A stretch of 64,000 nucleotides of DNA. Origin: VBCG01 sp044226535. GTDB taxonomy: Bacteria; Pseudomonadota; Gammaproteobacteria; Burkholderiales; Casimicrobiaceae. Below the pieces are notes generated by a model. The model was not told the origin of the DNA. It saw nothing but the letters and a program-made list of their open reading frames with translations, and did no database searches. Shown here piece after piece: positions 49,007 to 59,141 of this stretch; position 1 is the first letter of the stretch; each line of letters begins with the position of its first letter. A program made the position numbers and the translations under genes. Location: assembly GCA_044226535.1 (NCBI GenBank), contig JBGAGT010000017.1, positions 30,026 through 94,025 of the forward strand, in the 5' to 3' direction.

Positions 49007-49564
49007 ATGAACCGAATCATCCCTTCGCTTGTCGGTGGCATCGTTGCCGCCAGCTCGGCCATCCTGATGGCCCAGTCGGGCATCGCCACCGCGCAGGCGC
49101 CCGCCGCCGCACCCACGGCCGCCGCGGCGCCCGCCAAGGCCGCGCCGCCCGCCAAGGCCGCCGATTCCACCCAGCTGCCCACCTTCGAGGACGCCGACAA
49201 GCGTCGCCAGGCCGACTACGCCAAGTACCAGGCCGAGCGCAGCAAGGCCATGGCGGACGACAAGTCGAAGACGCGCGAGGAGCGCAGGGCCGAGCGCAGC
49301 AAGGCCCACGAGGCGCGCCTCGCCAAGCAACAGGAACAGGCCGCCGCGAAGTCCGCCGCGGCCGGCACCAAGGGCGCCAAGGGCAGCAAGCCGGCCAAGG
49401 CCCCGCCGGCCACCCGTACCACGGGGACGATGCCGGGCGCGACGACGCGCCCGCCCGCCGCCGCCGCGCCCGCGGGCAAGCCCAACGCCACGGCGGCCGC
49501 GGTCGCCCATGCGCAGGGACAGGCGGCCGGCACGGCCGCGCCCGCGACCACCGCCAAGCCCTGA
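49007..49564 (+). CDS. Exported Ala/Lys-rich low-complexity protein
   Basis: About 185 residues. Signal peptide IIPSLVGGIVAASSAILMAQ; then Ala/Pro-rich sequence, a charged middle (DADKRRQADYAKYQAERSKA and DDKSKTREERRAERSKAHEARLAKQQEQ) that is probably helical or coiled-coil, and an Ala/Thr/Pro tail. I do not recognise the family. AAAAGGAACC precedes the ATG. A similar small exported protein follows, so they may be related in function. Confidence 0.65.
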   Translation: MNRIIPSLVGGIVAASSAILMAQSGIATAQAPAAAPTAAAAPAKAAPPAKAADSTQLPTFEDADKRRQADYAKYQAERSKAMADDKSKTREERRAERSKAHEARLAKQQEQAAAKSAAAGTKGAKGSKPAKAPPATRTTGTMPGATTRPPAAAAPAGKPNATAAAVAHAQGQAAGTAAPATTAKP

Positions 49565-49764
49565 TGCCCCGGCGGCGCCCCCAAGCCGGGTCGATTGCTT
49601 AAGCCCTTGTTTTACCTTAAGATGCCAAGACTCTGCAGCAGCCGTCGCGGAGCCCGCATGCAAGACGGCGAACCACCGCCCGGCGCAAGGAATCGCGCCA
49701 CGGTCCGAGCCGCGTAGAATCACCGTCACGTTCACGTTAACGCCACCAGGAACAGGAATACATC
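49565..49764. promoter_or_regulatory. 200-bp gap with a likely -10 before the second exported protein
   Basis: Holds CTTAAG twice with TTGTTTTAC between them (about 49599-49623) and a good -10 TAGAAT at 49715-49720, without a clear -35. AGGAACAGGAA before the next ATG is the ribosome-binding site. No gene seen. Confidence 0.4.
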
Positions 49765-50163
49765 ATGAACAAGCTGATCGCGGCGCTCGTCGCCGGTACG
49801 TTCGCTGCGGTTGCAGGCGCCCAAACGCCGGCTGCCGATACGGCGAAGATGAAGCAACAGGAAGTCCAGTCGACCACGTCTGCCGCCGCCAACGCCAACA
49901 CCGGCGCGACCGAGGCGAAGAAGGCGCAAGCCAACGTCGAGAAGAGCAAGAAGCAGGCGAAGGTCAAGGGCAAGAAGGCCAAGCAGGACATGGCCGCGGA
50001 AACCACGACCAAGGCGGCGAACGCCAACACCGGCGCCGCCGAAGCGGCCAAGGGCGCGGCGAACACCGCCGCCTCGAAGACCGAGAGCGCGACCCGCAAC
50101 GCCCCGCCGAAGATGGGCACGCCGGAAGCCGACAAGGCGATGCAGAAGGCCGCCAAGCCCTGA
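49765..50163 (+). CDS. Exported Ala/Lys-rich protein with an internal duplication
   Basis: About 132 residues. Signal peptide MNKLIAALVAGTFAAVAGAQ. The mature part contains two copies of a unit: ASTT-like lead then AAANANTGATEAKKAQANVE and AANANTGAAEAAKGAANTAA, separated by a very basic stretch (KSKKQAKVKGKKAK). Family not recognised; the basic, disordered composition recalls small periplasmic or nucleic-acid-binding proteins. A strong terminator follows directly. Confidence 0.65.
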   Translation: MNKLIAALVAGTFAAVAGAQTPAADTAKMKQQEVQSTTSAAANANTGATEAKKAQANVEKSKKQAKVKGKKAKQDMAAETTTKAANANTGAAEAAKGAANTAASKTESATRNAPPKMGTPEADKAMQKAAKP

Positions 50164-50188
50164 GCCGCGCGCTTTCGAGCTCCACGGG

Positions 50189-50216
50189 AAAGGCAGGGCG
50201 CGAGCCCTGCCTTTTT
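50189..50216 (+). terminator. Rho-independent terminator before mnmA
   Basis: AAAGGCAGGGC / GCCCTGCCTTT stem, short loop, then TTTTTCTTTT. Ends the transcript of the small exported protein; mnmA begins 12 bp later. Confidence 0.88.
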
Positions 50217-50227
50217 CTTTTGCGAGA

Positions 50228-51370
50228 ATGGCATCCATGAAGTCCCGCATCATCGTCGGCATGTCGGGCGGCGTCGATTCGTCGGTCGCCGCGTACCTGC
50301 TCAAGCAGCAGGGCCACGACGTGGTCGGCGTGTTCATGAAGAACTGGGAGGACGACGACAGCGACGAGTACTGCACGTCGCGCGCCGACCTCGTCGACGC
50401 CGCGTCGGTGGCCGACGTCATCGGCATCGAGCTCGAGGCCGTGAACTTCGCGCGCGAGTACCGCGAGCGCGTGTTCGCGCATTTCCTCGCCGAATACCGC
50501 GCGGGGCGCACGCCGAATCCCGACGTGCTGTGCAACAGCGAGATCAAGTTCGCTGCCTTCCTCGCGCATGCCCGGACGCTCGGCGCCGACTTCATCGCCA
50601 CCGGCCACTACGCCCGGGCGCGGCGCAGCGGCGGCCGCGTGGAGCTCCTCAAGGCCCTCGACGGCAGCAAGGACCAGAGCTACTTCCTGCACCGCCTGAC
50701 GCAGGCGCAGCTCGCGCCGGTGATGTTCCCGCTGGGGGAGATGCGCAAGAGCGCGGTGCGCGCGCTGGCGAAGGCGATCGGCATTCCCACCTGGGCCAAG
50801 AAGGACTCGACCGGCATCTGCTTCATCGGCGAGCGGCCGTTCCGCGACTTCCTCGCGCGCTACCTGCCGCGCGAGCCCGGGTCCATCGTCACCCCCGGTG
50901 GCGAGGTGCTGGGCCGCCACGCGGGGCTCGCCTACTACACGCTGGGCCAGCGCCAGGGTCTCGGTGTGGGGGGCGTGCGCGCAGCGGGTGACGGTGCCTG
51001 GTTCGTCGCCGCCAAGGACCTCGCGTGCAACCGCCTGGTGGTGGTGCAGGGGCACGACCATCCTCTGCTGTACCGCCGCCGCGTCGTCGCGGCGCAAGCG
51101 CATTTCATCGCCGGCGAAGCGCCGCGCTGGCCCGCGCGGCTGGCGGCGAAGACGCGCTACCGCATGGCCGACGCCGCCTGCACCGTGCAGGCGCGCGACG
51201 GCGGCCTGGTCGCCGAGTTCGACGTCCCGCAATGGGCGCCCACGCCCGGCCAGTACCTCGTGCTGTACGACGGCGACGTCTGCCTCGGCGGCGCGGTGAT
51301 CGAGGCCGACGAGGCCGGCGCCACCGGGCCTCGCGCGTTCGCGCCGGAAAGCGTGGCATCCTTCCAGTGA
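50228..51370 (+). CDS. mnmA: tRNA-specific 2-thiouridylase MnmA
   Basis: About 380 residues. Puts sulfur on U34 of Lys, Glu and Gln tRNAs. PP-loop GMSGGVDSSVAAYLL, catalytic cysteines in NPDVLCNSEIKF and DSTGICFIGERPF, and the C-terminal beta-barrel (QWAPTPGQYLVLYDGDVCLGGAVI). The ATG nearest MKSRIIVGMSGG could also be used (three codons later). Its promoter must overlap the preceding terminator or lie upstream of it. Confidence 0.96.
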   Translation: MASMKSRIIVGMSGGVDSSVAAYLLKQQGHDVVGVFMKNWEDDDSDEYCTSRADLVDAASVADVIGIELEAVNFAREYRERVFAHFLAEYRAGRTPNPDVLCNSEIKFAAFLAHARTLGADFIATGHYARARRSGGRVELLKALDGSKDQSYFLHRLTQAQLAPVMFPLGEMRKSAVRALAKAIGIPTWAKKDSTGICFIGERPFRDFLARYLPREPGSIVTPGGEVLGRHAGLAYYTLGQRQGLGVGGVRAAGDGAWFVAAKDLACNRLVVVQGHDHPLLYRRRVVAAQAHFIAGEAPRWPARLAAKTRYRMADAACTVQARDGGLVAEFDVPQWAPTPGQYLVLYDGDVCLGGAVIEADEAGATGPRAFAPESVASFQ

Positions 51371-51421
51371 CACCGGGGCGCCGCTGCGCACCGTCTTTCG
51401 AACGACAGGAGAGGAACGGAC

Positions 51422-52009
51422 ATGCAATTTCGACGCACCATCATCGCCGCGCTGTGGGTCATCGGCGCGCTCGCGCACGCCGCGCAGGCACAGGCGCCGG
51501 CAGCAGGAAAGCCCCAGCCGGCCGGGGGCGCCGGCGCGGTGGCCACGGCCACCGAGATCACGGCCTCGGTGACGGCGATCGACGCCGCGACGCGCGCAGT
51601 GACGTTGCGCGGTCCGCAGGGCAACGAGTTCGTCGTGACCGCCGGCCCCGAGGTCCGCAACTTCAGTGCGCTGAAGGTCGGCGACAAGGTCTCGCTGCGT
51701 TATGTCGAGGGGCTGGCGCTGGCGCTGCACAAGGGCAGCACGGCGGCGCCCTCGCGCGTCGAGGACAAGGCTGCGGCGCGCGCGCCCGAGGGCTCGGCGC
51801 CGGGCGCGGGCGCGGTGCGCAGCGTCACCGTGGTGGCCGAGGTGATGGCGCTGGACCGCGACAAGGGCTCCGTCACGCTGCGCGGGCCCAAGCGCACGCT
51901 GGTGCTGCCGGTCAAGGACAAGTCGCTGCTCGCCGACGTTGCGGTGGGCGACCGCGTCGAGGCGACCTATACCGAGGCGGTGGCGCTCTCGGTGACCCCG
52001 GCGAAATAA
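51422..52009 (+). CDS. Exported protein with two OB/SH3-like repeats (DUF5666-like)
   Basis: About 195 residues. Signal peptide FRRTIIAALWVIGALAHAAQAQ. The mature part has two similar halves: ASVTAIDAATRAVTLRGPQG...LKVGDKVSLRYVEGLAL and AEVMALDRDKGSVTLRGPKR...VAVGDRVEATYTEAVAL. This duplicated beta pattern fits small periplasmic barrel proteins; I assign it only loosely to DUF5666-type proteins. CAGGAGAGG provides a good ribosome-binding site. Confidence 0.65.
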   Translation: MQFRRTIIAALWVIGALAHAAQAQAPAAGKPQPAGGAGAVATATEITASVTAIDAATRAVTLRGPQGNEFVVTAGPEVRNFSALKVGDKVSLRYVEGLALALHKGSTAAPSRVEDKAAARAPEGSAPGAGAVRSVTVVAEVMALDRDKGSVTLRGPKRTLVLPVKDKSLLADVAVGDRVEATYTEAVALSVTPAK

Positions 52010-52079
52010 CGGTTCGCTGCGGCGCGGGAACGCGCGCGAGGTACGCTCGGCATCCTCGACCCACGGACCGCCCACGCCG

Positions 52080-53234
52080 ATGAACGCCACCGCCACGCCC
52101 GCCGCGGCCCTCGCGCCCGCCGCCACCCGCAAGCCGCCGTTTCGCGCCGACCACGTCGGCAGCTTCCTGCGCCCGCCGAAGCTCCTCGAGGCGCGCGACC
52201 GCCACAAGGCCGGTGCCATCACCGCGGCCGAGCTCCGCGCCGTCGAGGACGAGGCGATCCGCGACGTGGTGCGCTACCAGGAGGAGCTCGGCCTTCGCGG
52301 CATCACCGACGGCGAGTTCCGCCGCACCTATTTCCACATCGACTTCCTGACGCGCCTCGCCGGCGTCACCACCAAGGGCGGCATCGCCGTCGCCTTCCAC
52401 AGCGCGGCGGGCAACGTCGACTTCGCGCCGCCGGTGATGCAGGTGGTGGAGAAGGTGAAGCATGCGCAGGCGATCCAGCGCGCCGACTTCGAGTTCCTGC
52501 GCCGCGCCACCACGCGTACCGCCAAGGTGACGATCCCCTCGCCGACCATGCTGCACTTCCGCGGCGGCCGCGGCGCGATCAGCCAGTCGGCCTACCCCGA
52601 CCTCGAGCAGTTCTACGAGGACGTGGCGCAGGCCTACCGCGACGAGATCGCGGACCTGGCGCTGGCCGGCTGCGAGTACCTGCAGCTCGACGACACCAAC
52701 CTCGCCTACCTCTGCGACGAGAAGATGCGCGAGGGCGCGCGCTCGCGCGGCGACGACCCCGACGAGCTGCCGCGCCGCTATGCGCGGCTCATCAACGCGG
52801 CGATCTCCACCAAGCCCGCCAACATGCGCGTCTGCGTGCACCTGTGCCGCGGAAACTTCAAGAGCGCGTGGGCGGCCGAAGGCGGCTACGAGCCCGTCGC
52901 CGAGGTGCTGTTCAACGAGCTCGCCGTCGACGGCTACTTCCTCGAGTACGACGATGCGCGCTCGGGCGATTTCGCGCCGCTGCGCCACGTGCCCAAGGGC
53001 AAGACGGTGGTGCTCGGCCTCGTCAGCACCAAGGTCGGCCAGCTCGAGGGCAAGGACGACCTCCGGCGCCGCATCGACATGGCGGCGAAGCTCGTGCCGC
53101 TCGACCAGCTCTGCCTGTCGCCGCAATGCGGCTTCTCCAGCACGGTGCACGGCAACGACATCGCGCAGGAATCGCAGACCGCCAAGCTCAAGCTCGTCAT
53201 CGACACCGCGCGCGACGTCTGGGGCGGGGTCTAG
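52080..53234 (+). CDS. MetE C-terminal-domain-like (cobalamin-independent) methyltransferase
   Basis: About 384 residues, corresponding to the catalytic half of MetE only. Start region FRADHVGSFLRPPKLLEAR and GLRGITDGEFRRTYFHIDFL are typical; zinc ligands appear in VCVHLCRGN (His and Cys), FLEYDDARSGDF and LSPQCGFSS (Cys). Stand-alone members transfer methyl groups from small donors to homocysteine or act in other C1 pathways (YxjG/YxjH-like). The N-terminal 15 residues before RKPPFRADH are Ala/Thr-rich, so a later start cannot be excluded. Confidence 0.85.
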   Translation: MNATATPAAALAPAATRKPPFRADHVGSFLRPPKLLEARDRHKAGAITAAELRAVEDEAIRDVVRYQEELGLRGITDGEFRRTYFHIDFLTRLAGVTTKGGIAVAFHSAAGNVDFAPPVMQVVEKVKHAQAIQRADFEFLRRATTRTAKVTIPSPTMLHFRGGRGAISQSAYPDLEQFYEDVAQAYRDEIADLALAGCEYLQLDDTNLAYLCDEKMREGARSRGDDPDELPRRYARLINAAISTKPANMRVCVHLCRGNFKSAWAAEGGYEPVAEVLFNELAVDGYFLEYDDARSGDFAPLRHVPKGKTVVLGLVSTKVGQLEGKDDLRRRIDMAAKLVPLDQLCLSPQCGFSSTVHGNDIAQESQTAKLKLVIDTARDVWGGV

Positions 53235-53291
53235 CCGCGGCGCGCCCGCGAGCGCCGCGGGGCGCGCGAGGCGCCGCCGGGGGGCGCGACG

Positions 53292-54245
53292 CTAGCGCGC
53301 GTCGCCCAGCGCCTGCCCCGCGGCGCGCAGTGCCGCGAGCATGTCCTGCAGCGCGGGCACCTGCGCCTGCTCGCTGCGCGTCATCACGCCGACGGGGCCC
53401 GAAGGGAGCGGCACGGCCACCCGCAGCGGCACCAGGCCGCCCGCGCGCGCGTAGTGGCGCGCGGTGTTGAACGGCATCACGCCCAGCATGTCCGATTCCT
53501 CGAGCAGCGTGACGTTGGTGAGCAGGGACAGCGACTCGACGAGCTGCGCGGGCGGCTCCACGCCCGCCTGCCGGAAGGCCGCGTCCATGCGGTGGCGGTA
53601 CGCGGCCTCGGGGGTCGGCAGGACCCAGCTCTCGCGCGCGAGGTCGGCGAGCGTGAGCCTGCGCCTGCGCTGCAGCGGATGGCCACGGCGCGCGACCGCG
53701 GCCATCGGCTCGTCGTAGCAGTGGATGAAGGCGAGGCCGCTGGTGGCGAAGTCCGAGGTCAGGCGGCCGACGATGAGGTCGAGGTCGCCGCGCGACAGCA
53801 TGGGCAGCAGCGCGCCGAGCGTGCCCTCGTGGAGCTGCACGGTCACGCGCGGGTTGCGGCGCTTGAAGGCGAGCAGCGCGCGCGGCACGAGCAGCGGCGC
53901 CGCGACCAGCAGCATGCCGATCGACAGCCGCCCGGTGGCGCCCGCGGAAAGCGCGGCCATCTCGTTGCGCGCGTGGTCGAGCGTGCCGAGCACGGCGCGC
54001 GCGTGGCGCGCCAGCGCCTCGCCGTGCGGCGTGGGGATGATGCCGCGCGTGGTGCGCTCGAAGAGCTTCAGGTCGAGCAGGTGCTCGAGCTCGCCGAGCA
54101 GCTTGGTGGTCGCGGGCTGGGTCATGCGCAGCCGCAACGCGGCCTTGTGGATGCTGCGCTCCTCGTCGACGGCGACCACGAGCTGCACGTGGCGCATCTT
54201 GAGGCGCGAGCGCAGGAACCAGTCGGCGGGAACGGTTTCGGCCAT
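53292..54245 (-). CDS. LysR-family regulator (GbpR/LigR-like branch)
   Basis: About 317 residues. Winged helix RLKMRHVQLVVAVDEERSIHKAALRLRMTQPATTKLLGELEHLL, then a LysR substrate domain (TGRLSIGMLLVAAPLLVPRALLAFKRRNP...GDLDLIVGRL). Regulators of this branch control aromatic acid and sugar uptake genes. Start ATG before AETVPADWF chosen; a longer form would cover the operator. It is divergent from the Liv transporter/gallate dioxygenase operon and is the obvious candidate controller, responding to an aromatic or hydroaromatic acid. Confidence 0.87.
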   Translation of the reverse strand: MAETVPADWFLRSRLKMRHVQLVVAVDEERSIHKAALRLRMTQPATTKLLGELEHLLDLKLFERTTRGIIPTPHGEALARHARAVLGTLDHARNEMAALSAGATGRLSIGMLLVAAPLLVPRALLAFKRRNPRVTVQLHEGTLGALLPMLSRGDLDLIVGRLTSDFATSGLAFIHCYDEPMAAVARRGHPLQRRRRLTLADLARESWVLPTPEAAYRHRMDAAFRQAGVEPPAQLVESLSLLTNVTLLEESDMLGVMPFNTARHYARAGGLVPLRVAVPLPSGPVGVMTRSEQAQVPALQDMLAALRAAGQALGDAR

Positions 54246-54298
54246 GGTTCGGGGATCCCGGGCAGTGGAAGGGCGGTACTCGACCCGTATCGAAGGCG

Positions 54299-54314
54299 AT
54301 GCCAAAAATGGCAT
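54299..54314. promoter_or_regulatory. Candidate LysR-type operator
   Basis: Perfect inverted repeat ATGCCA-AAAA-TGGCAT, 54 bp upstream of the lysR start and about 180 bp before livK. AT-rich sequence follows (CATTATTTCATTAACC) and a -10-like TACACT at 54360-54365 faces livK. The rest of the 249-bp gap contains a CCGCGCG/CGCGCGG hairpin and an AGGAGG ribosome-binding site. Confidence 0.5.
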
Positions 54315-54494
54315 GAATCGGGCCCATTATTTCATTAACCGGGGCGCGGTGTCCGGCACTACACTTCCAGTTCTCGAAATGGGGCCCCCGCCGCGCGAGC
54401 GCGCGGGGCGACGAGCCGGCTTCGCGGAGCGGCCAGCCCCCTCGACAACCTGTCGCCGCGGGGACATGCGGCAAGCCACTCCACAGGAGGAACG

Positions 54495-55652
54495 ATGTTC
54501 AGATGGTTGAAGCTTGCGCTCGTCGCGCTCACGCTGGCCGCCGGCACCGCGGTCGCCCAGGACACGGTCAGGATCGGCCTGATCCTGCCCATGACGGGGC
54601 CGTTCGCATCCACCGGCCGCCAGATCGAAGGTGCCGTCAAGCTGTGGCAGCAACAGCACGGCACCACGGTCGCCGGCAAGAAGGTCGAGGTCATCCTCAA
54701 GGACGACGCCGGCACGCCCGACACCACGCGCCGCCTTGCGCAGGAGCTGGTCGTCAACGACAAGGTCAACATCCTCGCGGGCTTCGGCTTGACGCCGCTG
54801 GCGCTCGCCACCGAGCCGGTCGCGACGCAGGCCAAGGTGCCGCTGCTGGTGATGGCGGCGGCGACCGCGGCGATCACGGAAAAGTCGCCCTGGGTCATCC
54901 GCTCGGGCTTCACGCTGCCGCAGATCACCGTGCCGATGGCCGACTGGGCGCCGAAGAACGGCATCAAGAAGGTGGTCACGCTGGTCACCGACTACGGCCC
55001 GGGCATCGACGCCGAAACGGCGTTCAAGTCGCGCTTCGCCGCCAACGGCGGCACCGTCTCCGAGGCGATCCGCGTGCCCCTCAGGAACCCGGACTTCGCG
55101 CCGTTCCTGCAGAAGGTCGCGGACCTGAAGCCCGACGCGGTGTTCGTGTTCGTGCCCTCGGGCGTGGGCGCGGTGTTCATGAAGCAGTTCGCCGAGCGCG
55201 GCCTCGACAAGAGCGGCATCCGCCTGATCGGCACCGGTGACGTCGTCGACGACGACATCCTCAACGACATGGGCGACGTGGCGCTCGGCGTGATCACGTC
55301 GATGCACTACTCCGCGGCGCACCCGTCGGCCGAGAACAAGGCCTACGTCGAGGGATTCAAGAAGCTCAACAACAACATGCGCCCGAACTTCCACTCGGTC
55401 GGCGGTTACGACGGCATGCGCATGATCTACGCGGCCCTCGAGAAGACCAAGGGCAACGCCGACGGCGAGGCGCTGATGGCGGCGCTCAAGGGCCAGTCGT
55501 TCACGAGCCCGCGCGGCCCGGTGACCATCGACCCCGCCACGCGCGACCCGGTGCAGAACGTCTACATCCGCAAGGTCGAGAAGGTGAACGGCGAGCTCTG
55601 GAACATCGAGTTCGAGACGATCCCCGCCGTCAAGGACCCGACCCACAAGTAA
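54495..55652 (+). CDS. Liv-type ABC transporter substrate-binding protein
   Basis: About 385 residues, family 6 periplasmic-binding protein (LivK-like). Signal peptide LKLALVALTLAAGTAVAQ; IGLILPMTGPFASTGRQIEGAVKLW, KVEVILKDDAGTPDTTRRLAQELV, SGFTLPQITVPMADWA, LVTDYGPGIDAETAFKSRF are the usual blocks. Many relatives in Burkholderiales and Rhodopseudomonas bind aromatic acids rather than leucine, which fits the downstream ring-cleavage gene. First gene of the operon. Confidence 0.92.
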   Translation: MFRWLKLALVALTLAAGTAVAQDTVRIGLILPMTGPFASTGRQIEGAVKLWQQQHGTTVAGKKVEVILKDDAGTPDTTRRLAQELVVNDKVNILAGFGLTPLALATEPVATQAKVPLLVMAAATAAITEKSPWVIRSGFTLPQITVPMADWAPKNGIKKVVTLVTDYGPGIDAETAFKSRFAANGGTVSEAIRVPLRNPDFAPFLQKVADLKPDAVFVFVPSGVGAVFMKQFAERGLDKSGIRLIGTGDVVDDDILNDMGDVALGVITSMHYSAAHPSAENKAYVEGFKKLNNNMRPNFHSVGGYDGMRMIYAALEKTKGNADGEALMAALKGQSFTSPRGPVTIDPATRDPVQNVYIRKVEKVNGELWNIEFETIPAVKDPTHK

Positions 55653-55732
55653 GCCCCGCTCGGGACGCGAGGGCCGCGCGACGCCGCGGCCCTCGCGTGC
55701 AGTGAGCGGTGTGCGCCCACGCCGCCAAGGCC

Positions 55733-57606
55733 ATGCTGACCATCCTCTTCGACGGCGTCGCCTACGGCATGCTGCTGTTCCTGATCGCGAGCGGGCTCGC
55801 GGTCACGATGGGGTTGATGAACTTCATCAACCTCGCGCACGGCGCCTTCGCCATGGCCGGCGGCTACCTGGCCTCGGTGCTGTCCAACAAGGCCGGCGTG
55901 CCGTTCCTCGCCACGCTGCCGCTGGCCTTCCTGTTCTCCGCGGCGCTCGGCGCGCTGCTCGAGCCCACGCTGTATCGCCGCATGTACGGGCGCCCGCACC
56001 TCGACCAGGTGCTGTTCTCCATCGGCCTCGTGTTCATGGCCGTGGCGGCGACCGACTTCTTCTTCGGCGCCACGCAGGTCTTCGTCAAGCTGCCGCCGTG
56101 GCTGCGCGAACGCTACCAATGGATGGGCGCGGGCATCGGTGCCTATCGCCTGTTCATCATCGTCGTCTGCGCCGTGATCACGCTGGTGCTGCAATGGACG
56201 CTGGCGAGGACGCGATTCGGCAGCCAGCTGCGCGCGGCGGTCGACGACCGGCGCACCGCGCGCGGCCTCGGCATCCGCGTCAACCTGGTGTTCCTCGCGA
56301 CCTTCGCCTTCGGCTCCGGGCTCGCGGGCCTGGGCGGCGCGCTCGGTGCCGAGGTCCTCGGCCTCGACCCGACCTTCCCGCTGAAGTACATGATCTACTT
56401 CCTGCTGGTGGTCGCGGTGGGCGGCACCACCACCATCACCGGGCCGCTCATCGCCTCGCTGCTGCTCGGCGTGGCCGACGTCGCGGGCAAGTACTACATC
56501 CCCACCATGGGTGCGTTCGTCATCTACGCCGCGATGATCGTGCTGCTGTTCCTGCGGCCGCAGGGCCTTTTCGCGCGGCCCGTGTCCGTCGTGGCCGCGC
56601 CGCACGCCTCGCCCGGCGTCGGGCGCGGCGGCCCGATGGTGACCATGCCGCACTGGAAGGCCTACGAGTACGCGATCTGGGCGCTGGCGATCGCGGCGTG
56701 GTTCCTGCTGCCCCGGCACGCCGCGCTGCTCAACGAGATCGCCATCCTCGCGCTGTTCGCCATTTCCCTCGACCTGATCCTCGGCTACGCGGGAATCGTC
56801 TCGCTGGGGCACGCGGCGTTCTTCGGCCTGGGTTGCTACACCGCGGCGCTGCTCGCCAAGTACTTCGTGCACGACCCCCTGGCGGGACTCGCCGCAGCCG
56901 CGGCCGCAGGCGCCGTGCTCGGCATCGCCAGCAGCGTGCTGGTGCTGCGCGGCACGGACCTCACGCGCCTCATGGTCACGCTGGGCGTGGCGTCGATCCT
57001 CTACGAGCTCGCCAACCGCTTCGACACCATCACCGGCGGCGCCGACGGGCTGCAGGGCGTGGTCATCGGCCCGCTGCTCGGCGTGTTCGCCTTCGGCCTC
57101 GACGGACGCGTGGCCTACGCCTACAGCCTCGCCGTGCTGTTCCTCACGATGCTGGTGGCGCGGCGCATCGCCTTCTCGCCCTTCGGCTACTCGCTGCGCG
57201 CCATCCGCGACAACCGCCTGCGCGCGCAAGCCATCGGCCTCGACGTCAACCGGCACCTCGCCATCGTCTACACCATCGGCGGCGCCATGGCGGCGGTTGC
57301 CGGCGCGCTGCTCGCGCAGACCACGAGCTTCGCCTCGCTCGACGTGCTGGGCTTCGACCGCTCGGCCGACGTGATGCTGATGCTGGTCATCGGCGGCACC
57401 GGCTACCTCTACGGCGGCGTGATCGGCGCGGTGCTGTTCCGCGTGATGCAGGACGTGCTCTCGGGCCTGACGCCGCAGTACTGGCAATTCTGGCTGGGCC
57501 TCATCCTGGTGACCATCGTGCTGATCGGCCACGAGCGCATGGTCGCGCCGGTGGACAGGCTGCGCGACGCCCTGCGCCGCCGCCGCATCGCCGCGCGGGG
57601 TGCGTC

Positions 57607-57610
<4 letters not shown>
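55733..57610 (+). CDS. Fused LivH-LivM branched-chain-type ABC permease
   Basis: About 625 residues, twice the normal permease size. The N-terminal half is LivH-like (FLIASGLAVTMGLMNFINLAHGAFAMAGGYLA, VVAVGGTTTITGPLIASLLLG), the C-terminal half LivM-like (ISLDLILGYAGIVSLGHAAFFGLGCYTA, FGYSLRAIRDNRLRAQAIGLDV, EAA-type loop; LMLVIGGTGYLYGGVIGAV). The linker near residues 285-305 is Gly/Pro/His-rich. The ATG before LTILFDGVAYG was chosen over a GTG eight codons earlier. Ends overlapping the livG start by four bases (GTGA). Confidence 0.93.
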
Positions 57611-58366
<756 letters not shown>

Positions 58367-58374
<8 letters not shown>

Positions 58375-59125
58375 GTTGCTGCACGTCGAGGGGCTCACCG
58401 CGGGCTACGGCGAGGCCATCGTCATCGAGTCGCTGGGCTTTTCCATCGACGAGGGGCGCTCGATGGCGCTGCTCGGCCGCAACGGCACCGGCAAGACCAC
58501 GCTCCTCACCACGCTGGTGGGCGTGACGCGCCGGCGCGCGGGCAGCATCACGCTGGCGGGCCGCGCGCTGGCGTCGCTGTCGCCCGAGGCGCGCGCCGCG
58601 GTGGGTATCGGCTGGGTGCCGCAGGAACGCAACATCTTCCGCTCGCTGACCGTCGACGAGAACCTCACCGCGGTGATGCGCAAGGGGGCGTGGACGCCCG
58701 GGCGCGTGTACGGCCTGTTCCCGCGGCTGGCCGAGCGCAAGTCCAACCTCGGCACGCAGCTCTCGGGCGGCGAGCAGCAGATGCTCGCGGTGGGCCGCGC
58801 GCTGGTGCTGAACCCGCGCCTCGTGCTGCTCGACGAGCCGCTCGAGGGCCTCGCGCCGCTGATCGTCGAGGAGCTCCTGGCGGCGATTGCGCGCATCGTG
58901 CGCGACGAGGGCATGTCGGCGATCATCGTCGAGCAGAACCCCGCGCGCATCCTGCCCATCACCGACCACGCGATCGTGCTGGAGCGCGGGCGCATCGCCC
59001 ACCGCGCGTCCAGCGCGGCGCTCCTCGCCGACTCGGCCGCGCTCGACCGGCTGCTCGCGGTGGGGGATGAGGGTGGGTCCCCGCCCCCGATGGCGGAACT
59101 CGGGGGCAGGCCCTCGCGGGGATGA
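58367..59125 (+). CDS. livF: Liv-type ABC transporter ATPase 2 (LivF-like) with repeat-derived C-terminus
   Basis: About 252 residues. Walker A LLGRNGTGKTTLLTTLVG, WVPQERNIFRSLTVDENL (Q-loop), signature QLSGGEQQMLAVGRAL, Walker B LVLLDEPLEGLAP, and IIVEQNPARIL. Overlaps livG by eight bases. The last 16 residues and the stop codon (SPPPMAELGGRPSRG end) are encoded by a 52-bp palindromic element, so the protein is longer than the usual 233-237 residues by about that length. The extension lies after the conserved fold and is probably tolerated. Confidence 0.93.
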
Positions 59126-59126
59126 C
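59075..59126 (-). repeat. 52-bp long-form palindromic element ending livF
   Basis: Same layout as the copy in polA: outer arms GTCATCCCCGC / GCGGGGACCC and inner CCCCCGA / TCGGGGG, here in inverted orientation. It supplies the C-terminal tail and stop of livF, and ends 16 bp before the gallate dioxygenase start. Confidence 0.82.
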
Positions 59127-59141
59127 GAAAAGGAAACCATC

